From: an uncultured Clostridia bacterium
GTDB taxonomy: Bacteria; Bacillota; Clostridia; Oscillospirales; Acutalibacteraceae
Assembly (NCBI GenBank): GCA_947623765.1
Contig: CANQIG010000002.1
Span: 1-31,156, forward strand
Length of the DNA stretch: 31,156 nt
Direction of reading: 5' to 3'
The notes under the pieces were generated by a model. The model saw nothing but the letters and a program-made list of their open reading frames with translations, had not been told where the DNA came from and did no database searches. A program made the position numbers and the translations under genes. Below, piece after piece: positions 1-8,386 of the stretch; position 1 is the first letter of the stretch, and each line of letters begins with the position of its first letter.

Positions 1-988
1 TCGGGTTTGCTCCGTTCTCAAAGAAATTGACTGCCCGTTCGATCCAGCCGCGCAGCGGAGTGAAGCAGCCTTCCCCGAAGCCGTGATTCGTGCCCTTGCC
101 GATTTCCAGAACTTGGGGGATTCCTGCTTCCTGTAGTGCGTTGGAGAGCACATACGAATTCATACAGTCGCACGCCTGATCCGCACCACCATGGATGATG
201 TATGTCGGGGGGAAGCTGGAAACGGAATCCTCGACATTCCAGTCGGTTTTTGCAGCCTCCTGTATGGTGAGGCCGTGGGTTGTGATTCCAAATTCGTCGA
301 CATCCCAATCCGGTTTTACATTCCTCCATGAAACGAAACCATAGACGGAAATATTCATCTCGGGCTTCGGTAAACCGTATGTCTGGTATCCGTGGGCAGA
401 ACCGCTCCATGTGTTCACCATGTATCCCCCCGCGGAAAAGCCAACCGTGATGTAGTGTCCGGCGTTCAGGGAGAGTTCCTCTTTCCGCGCTTCGATTTGC
501 CGCAGGAGCTGCGCCATGTCGTCTGTCGGTGCAGGATATAACTTGGGGCCGCCAACACGGTGAATCAGAATCACTGCGTGATAGCCCAGACGGTTAAACT
601 GGGCAGCGATGGGGAAGCCTTCCGTGAGATTCCACTGTGCGACATTCCCACCTCCCGGCACGATCGCGACAAAAGGTTTCTCATCCGCACCGGCATCCAT
701 CGAGGGAAAGTGCAGAAAACGCGCCTCGCTTTTTTTCGGATCTTCCTGAATGTCTTTCTCACTGTACAGCGGGTAGCAGAATTCTCCATCTGCTGCGGCT
801 TCCGCCAGACGGTTGATGCCGCTAAGCAGGCTGTATCCGTGGAACATCCTGTACTGAGACAGCTCTTCAAAACTCATTTTGTACATTGGATGCTGCGTCA
901 AGTCCGTTTTTGTTACAAGGAGCGACGCATACGGTGCGATTTTCGGATCTTCCATAACTTCCTGAATCGTGGTTTTCTTCGTAAACAC
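1..988 (-). CDS. alpha/beta-hydrolase, carbohydrate-esterase-like (3' end cut by window edge)
   Basis: About 329 codons are visible, running off the left edge just after the last catalytic residue, so nearly the whole protein is present. The fold is alpha/beta-hydrolase of the acetyl-esterase/BD-FAE-like type: an oxyanion-hole PGGG at about residues 111-114, nucleophile Ser185 in GFSAGG, Asp270 in HGGADQ and His302 in TNHGFG form a complete triad. There is no signal peptide, so it should act in the cytoplasm. The start is GTG at 988, chosen because a strong AGGAGG lies about 10 bases upstream and no ATG fits; the start is not certain. It is divergent from the two-component system, and its promoter carries possible operator repeats. 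Its place beside an oligosaccharide transporter and a glycosidase suggests removal of acyl groups from imported sugars; the substrate is an inference. Confidence 0.85.
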   Translation of the reverse strand, partial: MFTKKTTIQEVMEDPKIAPYASLLVTKTDLTQHPMYKMSFEELSQYRMFHGYSLLSGINRLAEAAADGEFCYPLYSEKDIQEDPKKSEARFLHFPSMDAGADEKPFVAIVPGGGNVAQWNLTEGFPIAAQFNRLGYHAVILIHRVGGPKLYPAPTDDMAQLLRQIEARKEELSLNAGHYITVGFSAGGYMVNTWSGSAHGYQTYGLPKPEMNISVYGFVSWRNVKPDWDVDEFGITTHGLTIQEAAKTDWNVEDSVSSFPPTYIIHGGADQACDCMNSYVLSNALQEAGIPQVLEIGKGTNHGFGEGCFTPLRGWIERAVNFFENGANP

Positions 989-1020
989 TTTGACGGTGCC
1001 TCCTTCCTAAAGTTGGCTAT

Positions 1021-1049
1021 ATTATACACATTTTGAGAACACTTGTTAA
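1021..1049 (-). promoter_or_regulatory. sigma-A-type promoter of the hydrolase gene
   Basis: Read on the minus strand, a -35 hexamer TTAACA (1044-1049, five of six consensus bases) is separated by exactly 17 bases from a perfect -10 TATAAT (1021-1026). The start codon is about 33 bases downstream of the -10. The -35 overlaps one of two CACTTGTT direct repeats, so it may be regulated. Confidence 0.75.
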
Positions 1050-1069
1050 GTGATTTTTCTCCACTTGTT
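1040..1069. promoter_or_regulatory. candidate AraC-type operator: two CACTTGTT direct repeats
   Basis: CACTTGTT occurs at 1040-1047 and again at 1062-1069, so the repeats are 22 bases apart, close to two helical turns. AraC/YesN-type regulators usually bind such direct repeats. The first copy overlaps the -35 of the divergent hydrolase promoter, and both lie upstream of the histidine kinase. The encoded response regulator is the obvious candidate to bind; this is an inference. Confidence 0.45.
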
Positions 1070-1173
1070 GCGTAGTGTTTTTCCACTTTTATGGTGTACT
1101 TTCAAGTCGAAACGGGTGGTTTGTTCGCATCCCTGTTTCATCAAATCTTCTTATAAAAAGCGAGGAATGCGAA

Positions 1174-2787
1174 ATGAGCCGCATGAAACCATCCATTCCA
1201 ATGAAAATCGTCCTAATCTTTGTTGCGCTGCTCCTCCCCTTTTACACATTGCTGTTTCTTTCGGTCCACTCGTATCTGCGATCCATTGAAAAGCAGGAAA
1301 TTCAGAGTACGCAGTCCGTTCTGAATCTTCAGGTGTCTCAGCTCACAGGGGAGATGAACCGCATCAACCGGATCCTCCACAACGTCACGGAAAACAATTC
1401 TCATTTTTATCGGCTTCTGCGTTGGAAAGGAGAGGATCAGGATATCCTTTCTTTAATGAATATCAATACCTATCTCTACGAGCAGAACACCATCAGTGTG
1501 TATCCGGAAGCCTTTTTTCTGAATATGGGAAATGAGGAGGCCCTGCCGTTTCTCTTCGTCGACAGCAAAATAAACCCTCTGGCCTCCATTGCACTCCGAT
1601 CGGATCTGAGGTGTTCTCCTCTCGCAGAAACGCCGACGGTTTGGGGCATCGTTTCGCTGGAGGGAGTGTCCTATCTGGGCATGATCCAGGAGAGCGGCGG
1701 TGTATTCATCGGCGCGCTCATTCATATCGAGGACGTGATTTCTCATATGGAGGCCGCACTCCCTGAAGGCGTTTCCCGTGTCAGCTTGGAACCTTTTCCC
1801 GAATCCGCACAGTATATCACCGTAGAATCTTCCCTGCCTTACACGAACAATATCTTTTATGCTTCGATTGATAAAGCCTTTATCAGGCAGACGATGCCTT
1901 TCTTCGCCCGAACAGTGATTGTAATCGGAGTTTTGACGACCATCATTCTTCCCGTTTTCCTGATCAGTTTTTTCATGCGCATAATCGCAGGCCCACTGCG
2001 AAAAATTGAAGCCGGCATTGTGCGTTTCGGCAGCGGAGAGCAAGATTACCGCATTCCGCCATTTCGGGCATCTTCGGAATTCCTCAGCATGAGAGATTCT
2101 TTCAACGTGATGGCAGACGAAATTCACACCCTGAAGATTCGTCAATACGAGGAACAGTTGGAAAAGGAACAGATGCAGCTTCAAAATGTTTTGCTTCAAA
2201 TCCGTCCGCATTTTCTGCTGAATTTCTTCAATCAGATATATAGCTTTGCTGAACTTGAGGACTATGACGGAATCAAACAAAGCGTGCTTTATCTGTCCCG
2301 CTTCTTCCGGTATCTGTTTCGTAGTGAACGAATTGCGACGTATCGTAGTGAGTTGGACCTCGTAAAATCCTATCTTGAACTGATGGAGACACGCTTCACG
2401 GACTGTTTCACAGTGGATTGGGAAATCGATGAAAGTCTTCTCCCTTATCGGATCCCTCCGCTTATTGTACAAAACTTTGTGGAGAACATCTTCAAATACG
2501 CCGTCAGCGATATCAATTTGATCCGTATCCGGTTGACACTGCAAGCAGAAGGGACTTGGGTAGTGATGACCGTTGAAGACGACGGCCCCGGGATTGATGA
2601 GAGTTCTTTGGCGCAGATCCGTGCGGGAAAACCGATCGAAAAAGAAGACGGAACGCATATTGGCATTTATAATGCCCTGTATCGGCTAAAAAAACTGTGT
2701 GGAGAAAAATGTGAATTGGAAATCACCTCTGTGTTGACAGAAGGAACAAAAGTGCGCATCCTGCTTCCGAGAAAGGAGAAACCATAA
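1174..2787 (+). CDS. sensor histidine kinase, YesM/LytS-like family
   Basis: The 537-residue protein senses an extracellular signal and phosphorylates the partner regulator encoded next. A first membrane helix spans about residues 9-30, followed by an extracellular sensor region, a second helix around residues 248-270, a HAMP linker, the His_kinase domain with phospho-acceptor His346 in RPHFLLN, and an HATPase_c domain with N-box QNFVEN (433-438) and G1 box DGPGID (470-475). This order is typical of YesM kinases that control sugar ABC transporters. Start ATG 1174 was chosen over an in-frame ATG at 1075 because GAGG at 1162 is well placed and the first helix then sits at the N-terminus. It abuts the regulator gene without a gap (TAAATG), so the pair is translationally linked. 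Confidence 0.93.
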   Translation: MSRMKPSIPMKIVLIFVALLLPFYTLLFLSVHSYLRSIEKQEIQSTQSVLNLQVSQLTGEMNRINRILHNVTENNSHFYRLLRWKGEDQDILSLMNINTYLYEQNTISVYPEAFFLNMGNEEALPFLFVDSKINPLASIALRSDLRCSPLAETPTVWGIVSLEGVSYLGMIQESGGVFIGALIHIEDVISHMEAALPEGVSRVSLEPFPESAQYITVESSLPYTNNIFYASIDKAFIRQTMPFFARTVIVIGVLTTIILPVFLISFFMRIIAGPLRKIEAGIVRFGSGEQDYRIPPFRASSEFLSMRDSFNVMADEIHTLKIRQYEEQLEKEQMQLQNVLLQIRPHFLLNFFNQIYSFAELEDYDGIKQSVLYLSRFFRYLFRSERIATYRSELDLVKSYLELMETRFTDCFTVDWEIDESLLPYRIPPLIVQNFVENIFKYAVSDINLIRIRLTLQAEGTWVVMTVEDDGPGIDESSLAQIRAGKPIEKEDGTHIGIYNALYRLKKLCGEKCELEITSVLTEGTKVRILLPRKEKP

Positions 2788-3642
2788 ATGGATCAACTTA
2801 CCATTTTGATTGTGGACGATGAAGTATTGACAAGACGTGCCCTGCGCAGCAGTGTGCATTGGGAAGATTTGGGCGTAGGCAGAGTCTTGGAGGCAGGTTC
2901 CTCTGACAGTGCAAAACAGCTGCTTCAAAAAGAAGCGGTGGATTTTGTCCTGCTTGATATTGATATGCCGGGAGAGAACGGTGTAGCTTTGCTGCAGTGG
3001 ATTCGCGAAAACCTGAGCGCCGAAATCCCGTGCGCTTTTCTGACCTGTCATGCGGATTTTTCCTTTGCACAAAAAGCGGTTCAATATAATTCGATTGGCT
3101 ACCTGTTAAAACCCGTCGACTATGCCGAAATTGAAGACTTGATCCTCCGCATGGTGCATCGAACCAGAAAGGAAAAGGAACAGAAGGAAATCAACAAATA
3201 CGGAGTTCAATGGCTGCAAGAGCGAGAACTCGAGGGAAAACAGCATGAGAAGACGGCACTTTCTACGGATGAGATCGTGAAAAACGTCGTTGTTCACATC
3301 CGTGCGCACCTTTCTGAGAAACTCTCTCTCGCAGGATTGGCACATGAAGCAGGCCTAAACATGAACTACCTGAACAAAGTGTTCAAAGAGCGGATGGGCG
3401 ACACCGTGAATCAGTTCATCATTAAAGAGAAAATGTCGCTGGCAGCCCGTATGCTCGCAAACGGAGAGGTGCGTGCATACGCGATCGCTGAGTCTCTGGG
3501 CTATGATAATTATGCCAACTTTGTAAATATGTTTAAGAAGATCTACGGGATCGCTCCAAGCCAGTATGCGGAAAAAAAGCAAGAAATGTGGAAAAACAAT
3601 AGCATCAAAATGGAGAAAAATGATTCTTCGTCCAAGACTTAA
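2788..3642 (+). CDS. response regulator with AraC-type DNA-binding domain, YesN-like
   Basis: The 284-residue protein has an N-terminal receiver domain with the acidic pocket Asp10-Asp11, phospho-acceptor Asp57 in LLDIDMPG and conserved Lys108 in YLLKPVD. A short linker leads to a C-terminal AraC/XylS helix-turn-helix pair (about residues 165-265) with the usual signature ending in GYDNYANFVNMFKKIYG. It starts directly after the kinase stop codon. It most likely activates the transporter and hydrolase promoters on both sides when its sugar is present; the target genes are inferred from position. Confidence 0.94.
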   Translation: MDQLTILIVDDEVLTRRALRSSVHWEDLGVGRVLEAGSSDSAKQLLQKEAVDFVLLDIDMPGENGVALLQWIRENLSAEIPCAFLTCHADFSFAQKAVQYNSIGYLLKPVDYAEIEDLILRMVHRTRKEKEQKEINKYGVQWLQERELEGKQHEKTALSTDEIVKNVVVHIRAHLSEKLSLAGLAHEAGLNMNYLNKVFKERMGDTVNQFIIKEKMSLAARMLANGEVRAYAIAESLGYDNYANFVNMFKKIYGIAPSQYAEKKQEMWKNNSIKMEKNDSSSKT

Positions 3643-3646
3643 GGGC

Positions 3647-3652
3647 TATAAT
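3647..3652 (+). promoter_or_regulatory. -10 element of a possible transporter promoter
   Basis: TATAAT at 3647-3652 lies 46 bases before the solute-binding protein start. The matching -35 position (3624-3629, TTCTTC) is poor, which would fit a promoter that depends on an activator such as the AraC-type regulator just upstream. No terminator separates the two genes, so read-through is also possible. Confidence 0.4.
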
Positions 3653-3698
3653 GTGGTTGCTTGCTACAAAAAACAATTTACAGGCAGGAGGTATTGTA

Positions 3699-5270
3699 GT
3701 GAAAAAAGCAATCGCATTCATTTTGGCACTGTCGATGATTGCAGTCTTGTTCGCAGGATGCGGAAATCCGTCCTCGTCCTCCGGATCTTCTTCCACATCG
3801 ATCGTGCAGAACGACCAGACCGAATCCCCAAGAGCGGAAGAAACCGCCCCGAGTGCAGAACCACCCGTACACGTTGTAGTGGAGTGTCTGTATTTCGACG
3901 CTGTCCCAAGGGATCTTGAACTTGTAGAGAACGCGATCAATGGGATCACCGTACCGGAGATCAATGTGGAAGTAGAGCTATATCCTTTGAGCATGACGGA
4001 GTCCTCTACGCAAGTGAGCCTCATGATAAGCTCCAATACACAGCTGGACCTCGTGGTCAGTTTTGGACGTTCCGACTTTCTTTCCCTGGTCAACAAGAAT
4101 ATGCTTCTGGATCTCTCGGATCTTTTGGAGCAACACGGTCAGGGCATCGTTGCCAATGCCCCGAACGCCATTGAAGGCGGCTATGTGGGAGAAGGTCTCT
4201 TTGGGATCCCCTCCGTGGAAAAATATGGCAATACGTTTGGACTGATGATTGCTAAAGAAGTGACGGACTCCGTGGGATGGGACAAATTTGAAAATGTTTC
4301 CATCGAAGAGCTGGGAGAGTTTCTTTCGCTTGCGCACGAGCAATATCCGGACAAAACGCTCATCCAGTTGACCGGAGGTACAAACAGCGTCAATAACTTC
4401 TCGAATTTCTATGAAGTGGACTATTTGGCTTCTTCGGTCGCCTCCGGGGGCGTCATGGGTATTGGCAGCGAGGAAAACGATCAGATTGTCAACGTGTTCG
4501 CAACTGACGAGTACCGTGAATTCTGCGAGACGATGCACGAATGGTTTGAGGCGGGATACTTCAATCAGGATGCCGCAACCTGCACAGAGTCGGCGCAGTC
4601 CTATATCACTTCTGGGCAGGCGCTTGGTTTCCTGAATCAGACGGAATTGGACATGGTGCCTTCCCAGTCTGCCGCGGTCGGTAAGGAGCTGGTTGCAATC
4701 AACACGCTGCCCCATGTCCTCGTCACCGAAAACATTGCGTCCGGACTTTGGTCGATTCCGTATACGTGCAAGACTCCGGAAGCTGCAATGAAATTTATGA
4801 ATATGATGTGGGATAACGATGACATCATCAACCTGATTTATTACGGAGTAGAAGATGTCGATTACCGCTTCGCGGACGACGGATCCGGTCGTATTACCTA
4901 TCTGGAGGGAGACACAGCACAGACAGTCGGTTTCCGTCAGTGGTTCGGGATTTACGGAAATGTTCCCCGCCGACTGACATGGATCGATCTTCCCGCAGAA
5001 TATAAAGATCATCTGGAGGCTTTCAACAACGAGGTGAATGAGACGAATACCTCCAAATATCTTGGATATGCCTTCAATCCGGAATCGGTAAAAACGCAGT
5101 ATGCCGCCGTGCAGGATGTGATCTCGACCTATCGCACTTCTCTGGAATGCGGCGTTGTTGATCCCTCGGCTGTTCTGCCGGAGTTCCTGAACGCGCTGAA
5201 CGCTGCGGGTATCGATGAAGTCATCGCAGCCAACCAGGCGTCCCTCGACGCGTGGATCGACGCGCAGTGA
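3699..5270 (+). CDS. extracellular solute-binding lipoprotein of a sugar ABC transporter
   Basis: The 523-residue protein has an N-terminal lipoprotein signal peptide: two lysines, a hydrophobic stretch, and a lipobox FAGC with Cys21. A Ser/Asn-rich linker then leads to a family-1 type binding fold of the LplA/YtcQ class used with LplB/YtcP permeases. It would capture an oligosaccharide outside the membrane. The GTG start at 3699 was chosen because AGGAGG at 3686-3691 is 7 bases upstream and the signal peptide then begins cleanly; an in-frame ATG at 3651 has no ribosome binding site. A stable hairpin directly follows the stop codon, typical for binding-protein messages that must be more abundant than the downstream genes. 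Confidence 0.92.
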   Translation: MKKAIAFILALSMIAVLFAGCGNPSSSSGSSSTSIVQNDQTESPRAEETAPSAEPPVHVVVECLYFDAVPRDLELVENAINGITVPEINVEVELYPLSMTESSTQVSLMISSNTQLDLVVSFGRSDFLSLVNKNMLLDLSDLLEQHGQGIVANAPNAIEGGYVGEGLFGIPSVEKYGNTFGLMIAKEVTDSVGWDKFENVSIEELGEFLSLAHEQYPDKTLIQLTGGTNSVNNFSNFYEVDYLASSVASGGVMGIGSEENDQIVNVFATDEYREFCETMHEWFEAGYFNQDAATCTESAQSYITSGQALGFLNQTELDMVPSQSAAVGKELVAINTLPHVLVTENIASGLWSIPYTCKTPEAAMKFMNMMWDNDDIINLIYYGVEDVDYRFADDGSGRITYLEGDTAQTVGFRQWFGIYGNVPRRLTWIDLPAEYKDHLEAFNNEVNETNTSKYLGYAFNPESVKTQYAAVQDVISTYRTSLECGVVDPSAVLPEFLNALNAAGIDEVIAANQASLDAWIDAQ

Positions 5271-5288
5271 GCAAGACAGGACCGTTTG

Positions 5289-5319
5289 AAGTGGAGCGGC
5301 TATTTCAGCCGCTCCACTT
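5289..5319 (+). terminator. perfect 12-bp hairpin between binding protein and glycosidase
   Basis: AAGTGGAGCGGC (5289-5300), a 7-base loop, and its exact reverse complement (5308-5319). No T-run follows (AGAATAAAAATA), so it is more likely an mRNA-stabilising or partial attenuation hairpin within the operon than a full terminator. It would let the binding protein be made in excess over the hydrolase and permeases. Confidence 0.7.
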
Positions 5320-5355
5320 AGAATAAAAATATCTTTCAGGAAAGGGCAGGACGGT

Positions 5356-7440
5356 ATGTTTGAACTTAGCAAATGGAATGACCCGCCAAAGGAATACAGA
5401 GTAAAGCCGATTGTTCATCACTGGGAAAAAGACTATATTACGCAAATGGATGCCATTCAGGATTTTGGATTTGGAGGCGTCGTGACAAATCCGGACATCG
5501 ACGGCAGCCCGGAGAATTACCGCAAAGACTGCAGAGATTTCAAAAAAATCATTGCGGAACTGAAAAGAAGGAAAATGCCGTGGTATATCTATGATGAAAA
5601 AGGATTTCCTTCCGGCTGGGGATTCGGGCAAACCGTAAAGGGCCATCCTGAATACGAAGCCAAAGGGCTTTATATGCACCGGCATATGGCTTACCATGAA
5701 GAAACTTTTTCCTACCGCATTGATGAGGACTCCGATAAAATCGTATGGGCGATGACCTACCCGACAGCCGTCCGTTGGAGCGCTGTCGACTTTCCAGTGC
5801 GCGAACTGGATCTCAGCAAAATGCGGGCAGTTCCTTTTGAAAGGCGTTTCCTTCAGGTAAAGCTCGATCCGCAGGAGACGCTATTCATCTTTGCCGTCCG
5901 AACCTCGCAGGAGGGCGCGCAGGTGGCAAATACGCCGGCTGTCGGCCCGTATCTCAACATTCTGAATCCCGAAGCTGTGCGCCAGTTTTTAAATATAGCA
6001 TATGAACCTCTTGCCGACGAAGCGCCGGAGGCGTATGCGGGCGCAGACGGTGTTTTCACAGATGAGCCTTCTTTGATGGTTCGACACATGACCCCCTTCC
6101 AAAATTGGTCCTTTGCCCTCCTTCCGTGGTGTGATGGGATTCTGGACCGCTATGCGCAGGAATACGGGGAACGGTTGGAGCCGAAGCTCCATCATCTGTT
6201 TGAGGGTTCTCTTGATGATTCTGCCGAGCGGGTGAATTATCATAGACTGGTCGGAAAGCTAATCGGAGAAGCGTACACGAAGCAGATCAACGATTGGTGC
6301 CGGGAACACGGGACGCTTCTTTCCGGCCATTATCTCGGAGAGGAATCTGTTCACGGCAACGTGCTCGATTATGGGTCATATGTGGAAGTTCTGAAGCAAA
6401 GCGGGTATCCGGGCATGGATATTCTTGACTGCTACCCAGAAATCTATAACTACAATGCCGCGAAACATCCGCAGATCGCTGTGCGCAAAAAAGGAACGAA
6501 CGGGATGATGGTAGAGATCTGCCCCGTCAATCGAACCAAGGAATTCGCACAGGATCCGGTGAACAATATGAGCGGGATCATGGGGGTTCTGTATCTCGGC
6601 GGCGTGCGAAGGACGAATTCGTACTTCTTCCCGAACTTTGAAGAATATGCTCCGGATAAGCTGAAGGGCGTTACCGGGCTGCTGCATCGCGACGACGCCC
6701 GAGCATTCAACGCCTATGTGGGACGTTTAGGGTATATGCTGGACGGCTTGACAAACGATTGCGGTATATTTATCTATTACGGCGTGGAGGATATGCAGGG
6801 CAAATATCTCCCCAGCTATACCGCTGCTGGCTTTGTTGGGGACATAGATTTGTCTGCGATGCCGCTCGTCCGGGCTGTGTATGAGGGAGGACATGATTTC
6901 TACTACGCGGACCGCGACGACTTGGTTGGCGCAGTTTCCGGCGACGCCCCCATCATTTCCGGTCACCCGGTTGAAACAGTTATCATCCCCAAGATGGACA
7001 TCCTTTACGACGATGCGTATGACGCACTGAAAGAGCTCCACGCACGCGGTGTGAAGGTGTTCTTCCTTGATCAAATTCCAGCATACGGAACACGCGCGCC
7101 AGCCTTGCGGAACAATCGGACTGATTTTGTCCCAGCTTCTCTCAAGGACATTCTGGCATATCTGGACGAGTTAGATTCTTCATTTTCAGCCAAGAGTCAA
7201 GACTGCACGATTCTGAAAGGACGGTTTCAGAAAGAGGGACGGGAGCTGTGGCTGGTGCTCAATCACAGCCGAAAGGATGCCGCCGTAACTCTGTCTCATA
7301 AAAAGAAGGTGCGTGCGACTGTATATCAGCCTGTGGATGGTGCCGTCCGGCAAATCACAAGCGGAGACACGGTTTGTATTCCCATGCTGCGAGGGATCTT
7401 TGTTTGGTTTGAGGCAAATGAAAAGGAGGACCCGACATGA
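5356..7440 (+). CDS. glycoside hydrolase, GH106-like (alpha-L-rhamnosidase-related)
   Basis: This is a 694-residue protein without a signal peptide, so it should act on imported sugars. The N-terminal part reads as a (beta/alpha)8 barrel: an early DEKGFPSG segment (residues 80-87) resembling the YDE-xxPSG signature seen in GH106-like enzymes, FTDEPS with Glu237, and SGHYLGEES with Glu329/Glu330 are candidate catalytic or binding acids. The region around residues 500-610 resembles the glutamine-amidotransferase-like domain found after such barrels, and a short beta-rich end follows. It sits in the transporter operon and overlaps the first permease by four bases (ATGA). The GH family and the substrate are inferences; GH42-like or an unclassified family is the alternative. 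Confidence 0.7.
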   Translation: MFELSKWNDPPKEYRVKPIVHHWEKDYITQMDAIQDFGFGGVVTNPDIDGSPENYRKDCRDFKKIIAELKRRKMPWYIYDEKGFPSGWGFGQTVKGHPEYEAKGLYMHRHMAYHEETFSYRIDEDSDKIVWAMTYPTAVRWSAVDFPVRELDLSKMRAVPFERRFLQVKLDPQETLFIFAVRTSQEGAQVANTPAVGPYLNILNPEAVRQFLNIAYEPLADEAPEAYAGADGVFTDEPSLMVRHMTPFQNWSFALLPWCDGILDRYAQEYGERLEPKLHHLFEGSLDDSAERVNYHRLVGKLIGEAYTKQINDWCREHGTLLSGHYLGEESVHGNVLDYGSYVEVLKQSGYPGMDILDCYPEIYNYNAAKHPQIAVRKKGTNGMMVEICPVNRTKEFAQDPVNNMSGIMGVLYLGGVRRTNSYFFPNFEEYAPDKLKGVTGLLHRDDARAFNAYVGRLGYMLDGLTNDCGIFIYYGVEDMQGKYLPSYTAAGFVGDIDLSAMPLVRAVYEGGHDFYYADRDDLVGAVSGDAPIISGHPVETVIIPKMDILYDDAYDALKELHARGVKVFFLDQIPAYGTRAPALRNNRTDFVPASLKDILAYLDELDSSFSAKSQDCTILKGRFQKEGRELWLVLNHSRKDAAVTLSHKKKVRATVYQPVDGAVRQITSGDTVCIPMLRGIFVWFEANEKEDPT

Positions 7441-8369
7441 CAGAGAACAAAAGAAAGAGACAGGCACGGCGAATCATCCAGTATCTCCCGATCTATATCA
7501 TGATGCTTCCCGGCTTGATCTACCTTGTCATCAACAACATTCTGCCGATGTTCGGCGTGATAATCGCCTTTAAGAATCTGGATTTTCGCAAAGGAATCCT
7601 ATTCAGCGACTGGGCGGGATTTGAAAATTTCCGTTTTTTGTTCGCCTCTGGAGAAGCGTTCAAAATGATCCGCAACACGCTTGGATACAATATCGTCTTC
7701 ATTGTACTTGGAATTATAATGGGCGTGGCAGTCGCAATCCTCATGAACGAAGTCCGGTCTAAATTGGCACTTAAAGCATATCAGACTTTCATCCTGATCC
7801 CAAACCTGATGAGTTTTGTGATCATCAGCTACCTCGTGTATGCTTTTTTGGCTCCGGATACAGGATTGGTCAACAACAGCATTTTGGAGCCTCTTGGAAT
7901 CAGCGGTATATCTTGGTATACAAAGCCGGAATACTGGCCGCTTATTCTGACAATTGTAAATATGTGGCAGTCGATCGGCTTCACAGCGATCATCTACTAT
8001 TCCACGATCATTGGAATTAGCACAGACTACTATGAAGCCGCTACCCTGGACGGAGCCAGTAAATGGCAGCAGATCAAAAACATCACGTTGCCTCTCCTGA
8101 AACCCACGATCATTACACTGTTTATTCTGAATGTAGGGCATATCTTTAATTCAAACTTTGGTCTGTTCTACCAAGTACCGAGAAACCAAGGAATGCTTTA
8201 TGAGACAACGCGAACGATCGATGTGTATGTGTATAACGCTTTGATGAACAACAACGACTATGCGATGTCGTCGGCAGCATCTGTGTTTCAGTCTTTTGTG
8301 GGAGCGTTTACCTTGATTGCTGCGAACATGATTATCCGCAAAGTTCGCCCGGAGGACTCACTGTTCTAA
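7437..8369 (+). CDS. sugar ABC transporter permease, LplB-like
   Basis: The 310-residue integral membrane protein has about six hydrophobic helices and a short basic cytoplasmic N-terminus. The permease EAA loop is clear: EAATLDGAS begins at residue 200, with the invariant Gly at 206, which contacts the ATPase. This is the CUT1 subtype of the LplB/YteP group that imports oligosaccharides. Its start overlaps the stop codon of the glycosidase gene, and the second permease follows after 17 bases, so it belongs to the same operon. No ATPase gene is present. Confidence 0.93.
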   Translation: MTENKRKRQARRIIQYLPIYIMMLPGLIYLVINNILPMFGVIIAFKNLDFRKGILFSDWAGFENFRFLFASGEAFKMIRNTLGYNIVFIVLGIIMGVAVAILMNEVRSKLALKAYQTFILIPNLMSFVIISYLVYAFLAPDTGLVNNSILEPLGISGISWYTKPEYWPLILTIVNMWQSIGFTAIIYYSTIIGISTDYYEAATLDGASKWQQIKNITLPLLKPTIITLFILNVGHIFNSNFGLFYQVPRNQGMLYETTRTIDVYVYNALMNNNDYAMSSAASVFQSFVGAFTLIAANMIIRKVRPEDSLF

Positions 8370-8386
8370 GAAAGGGGAAATACTGT

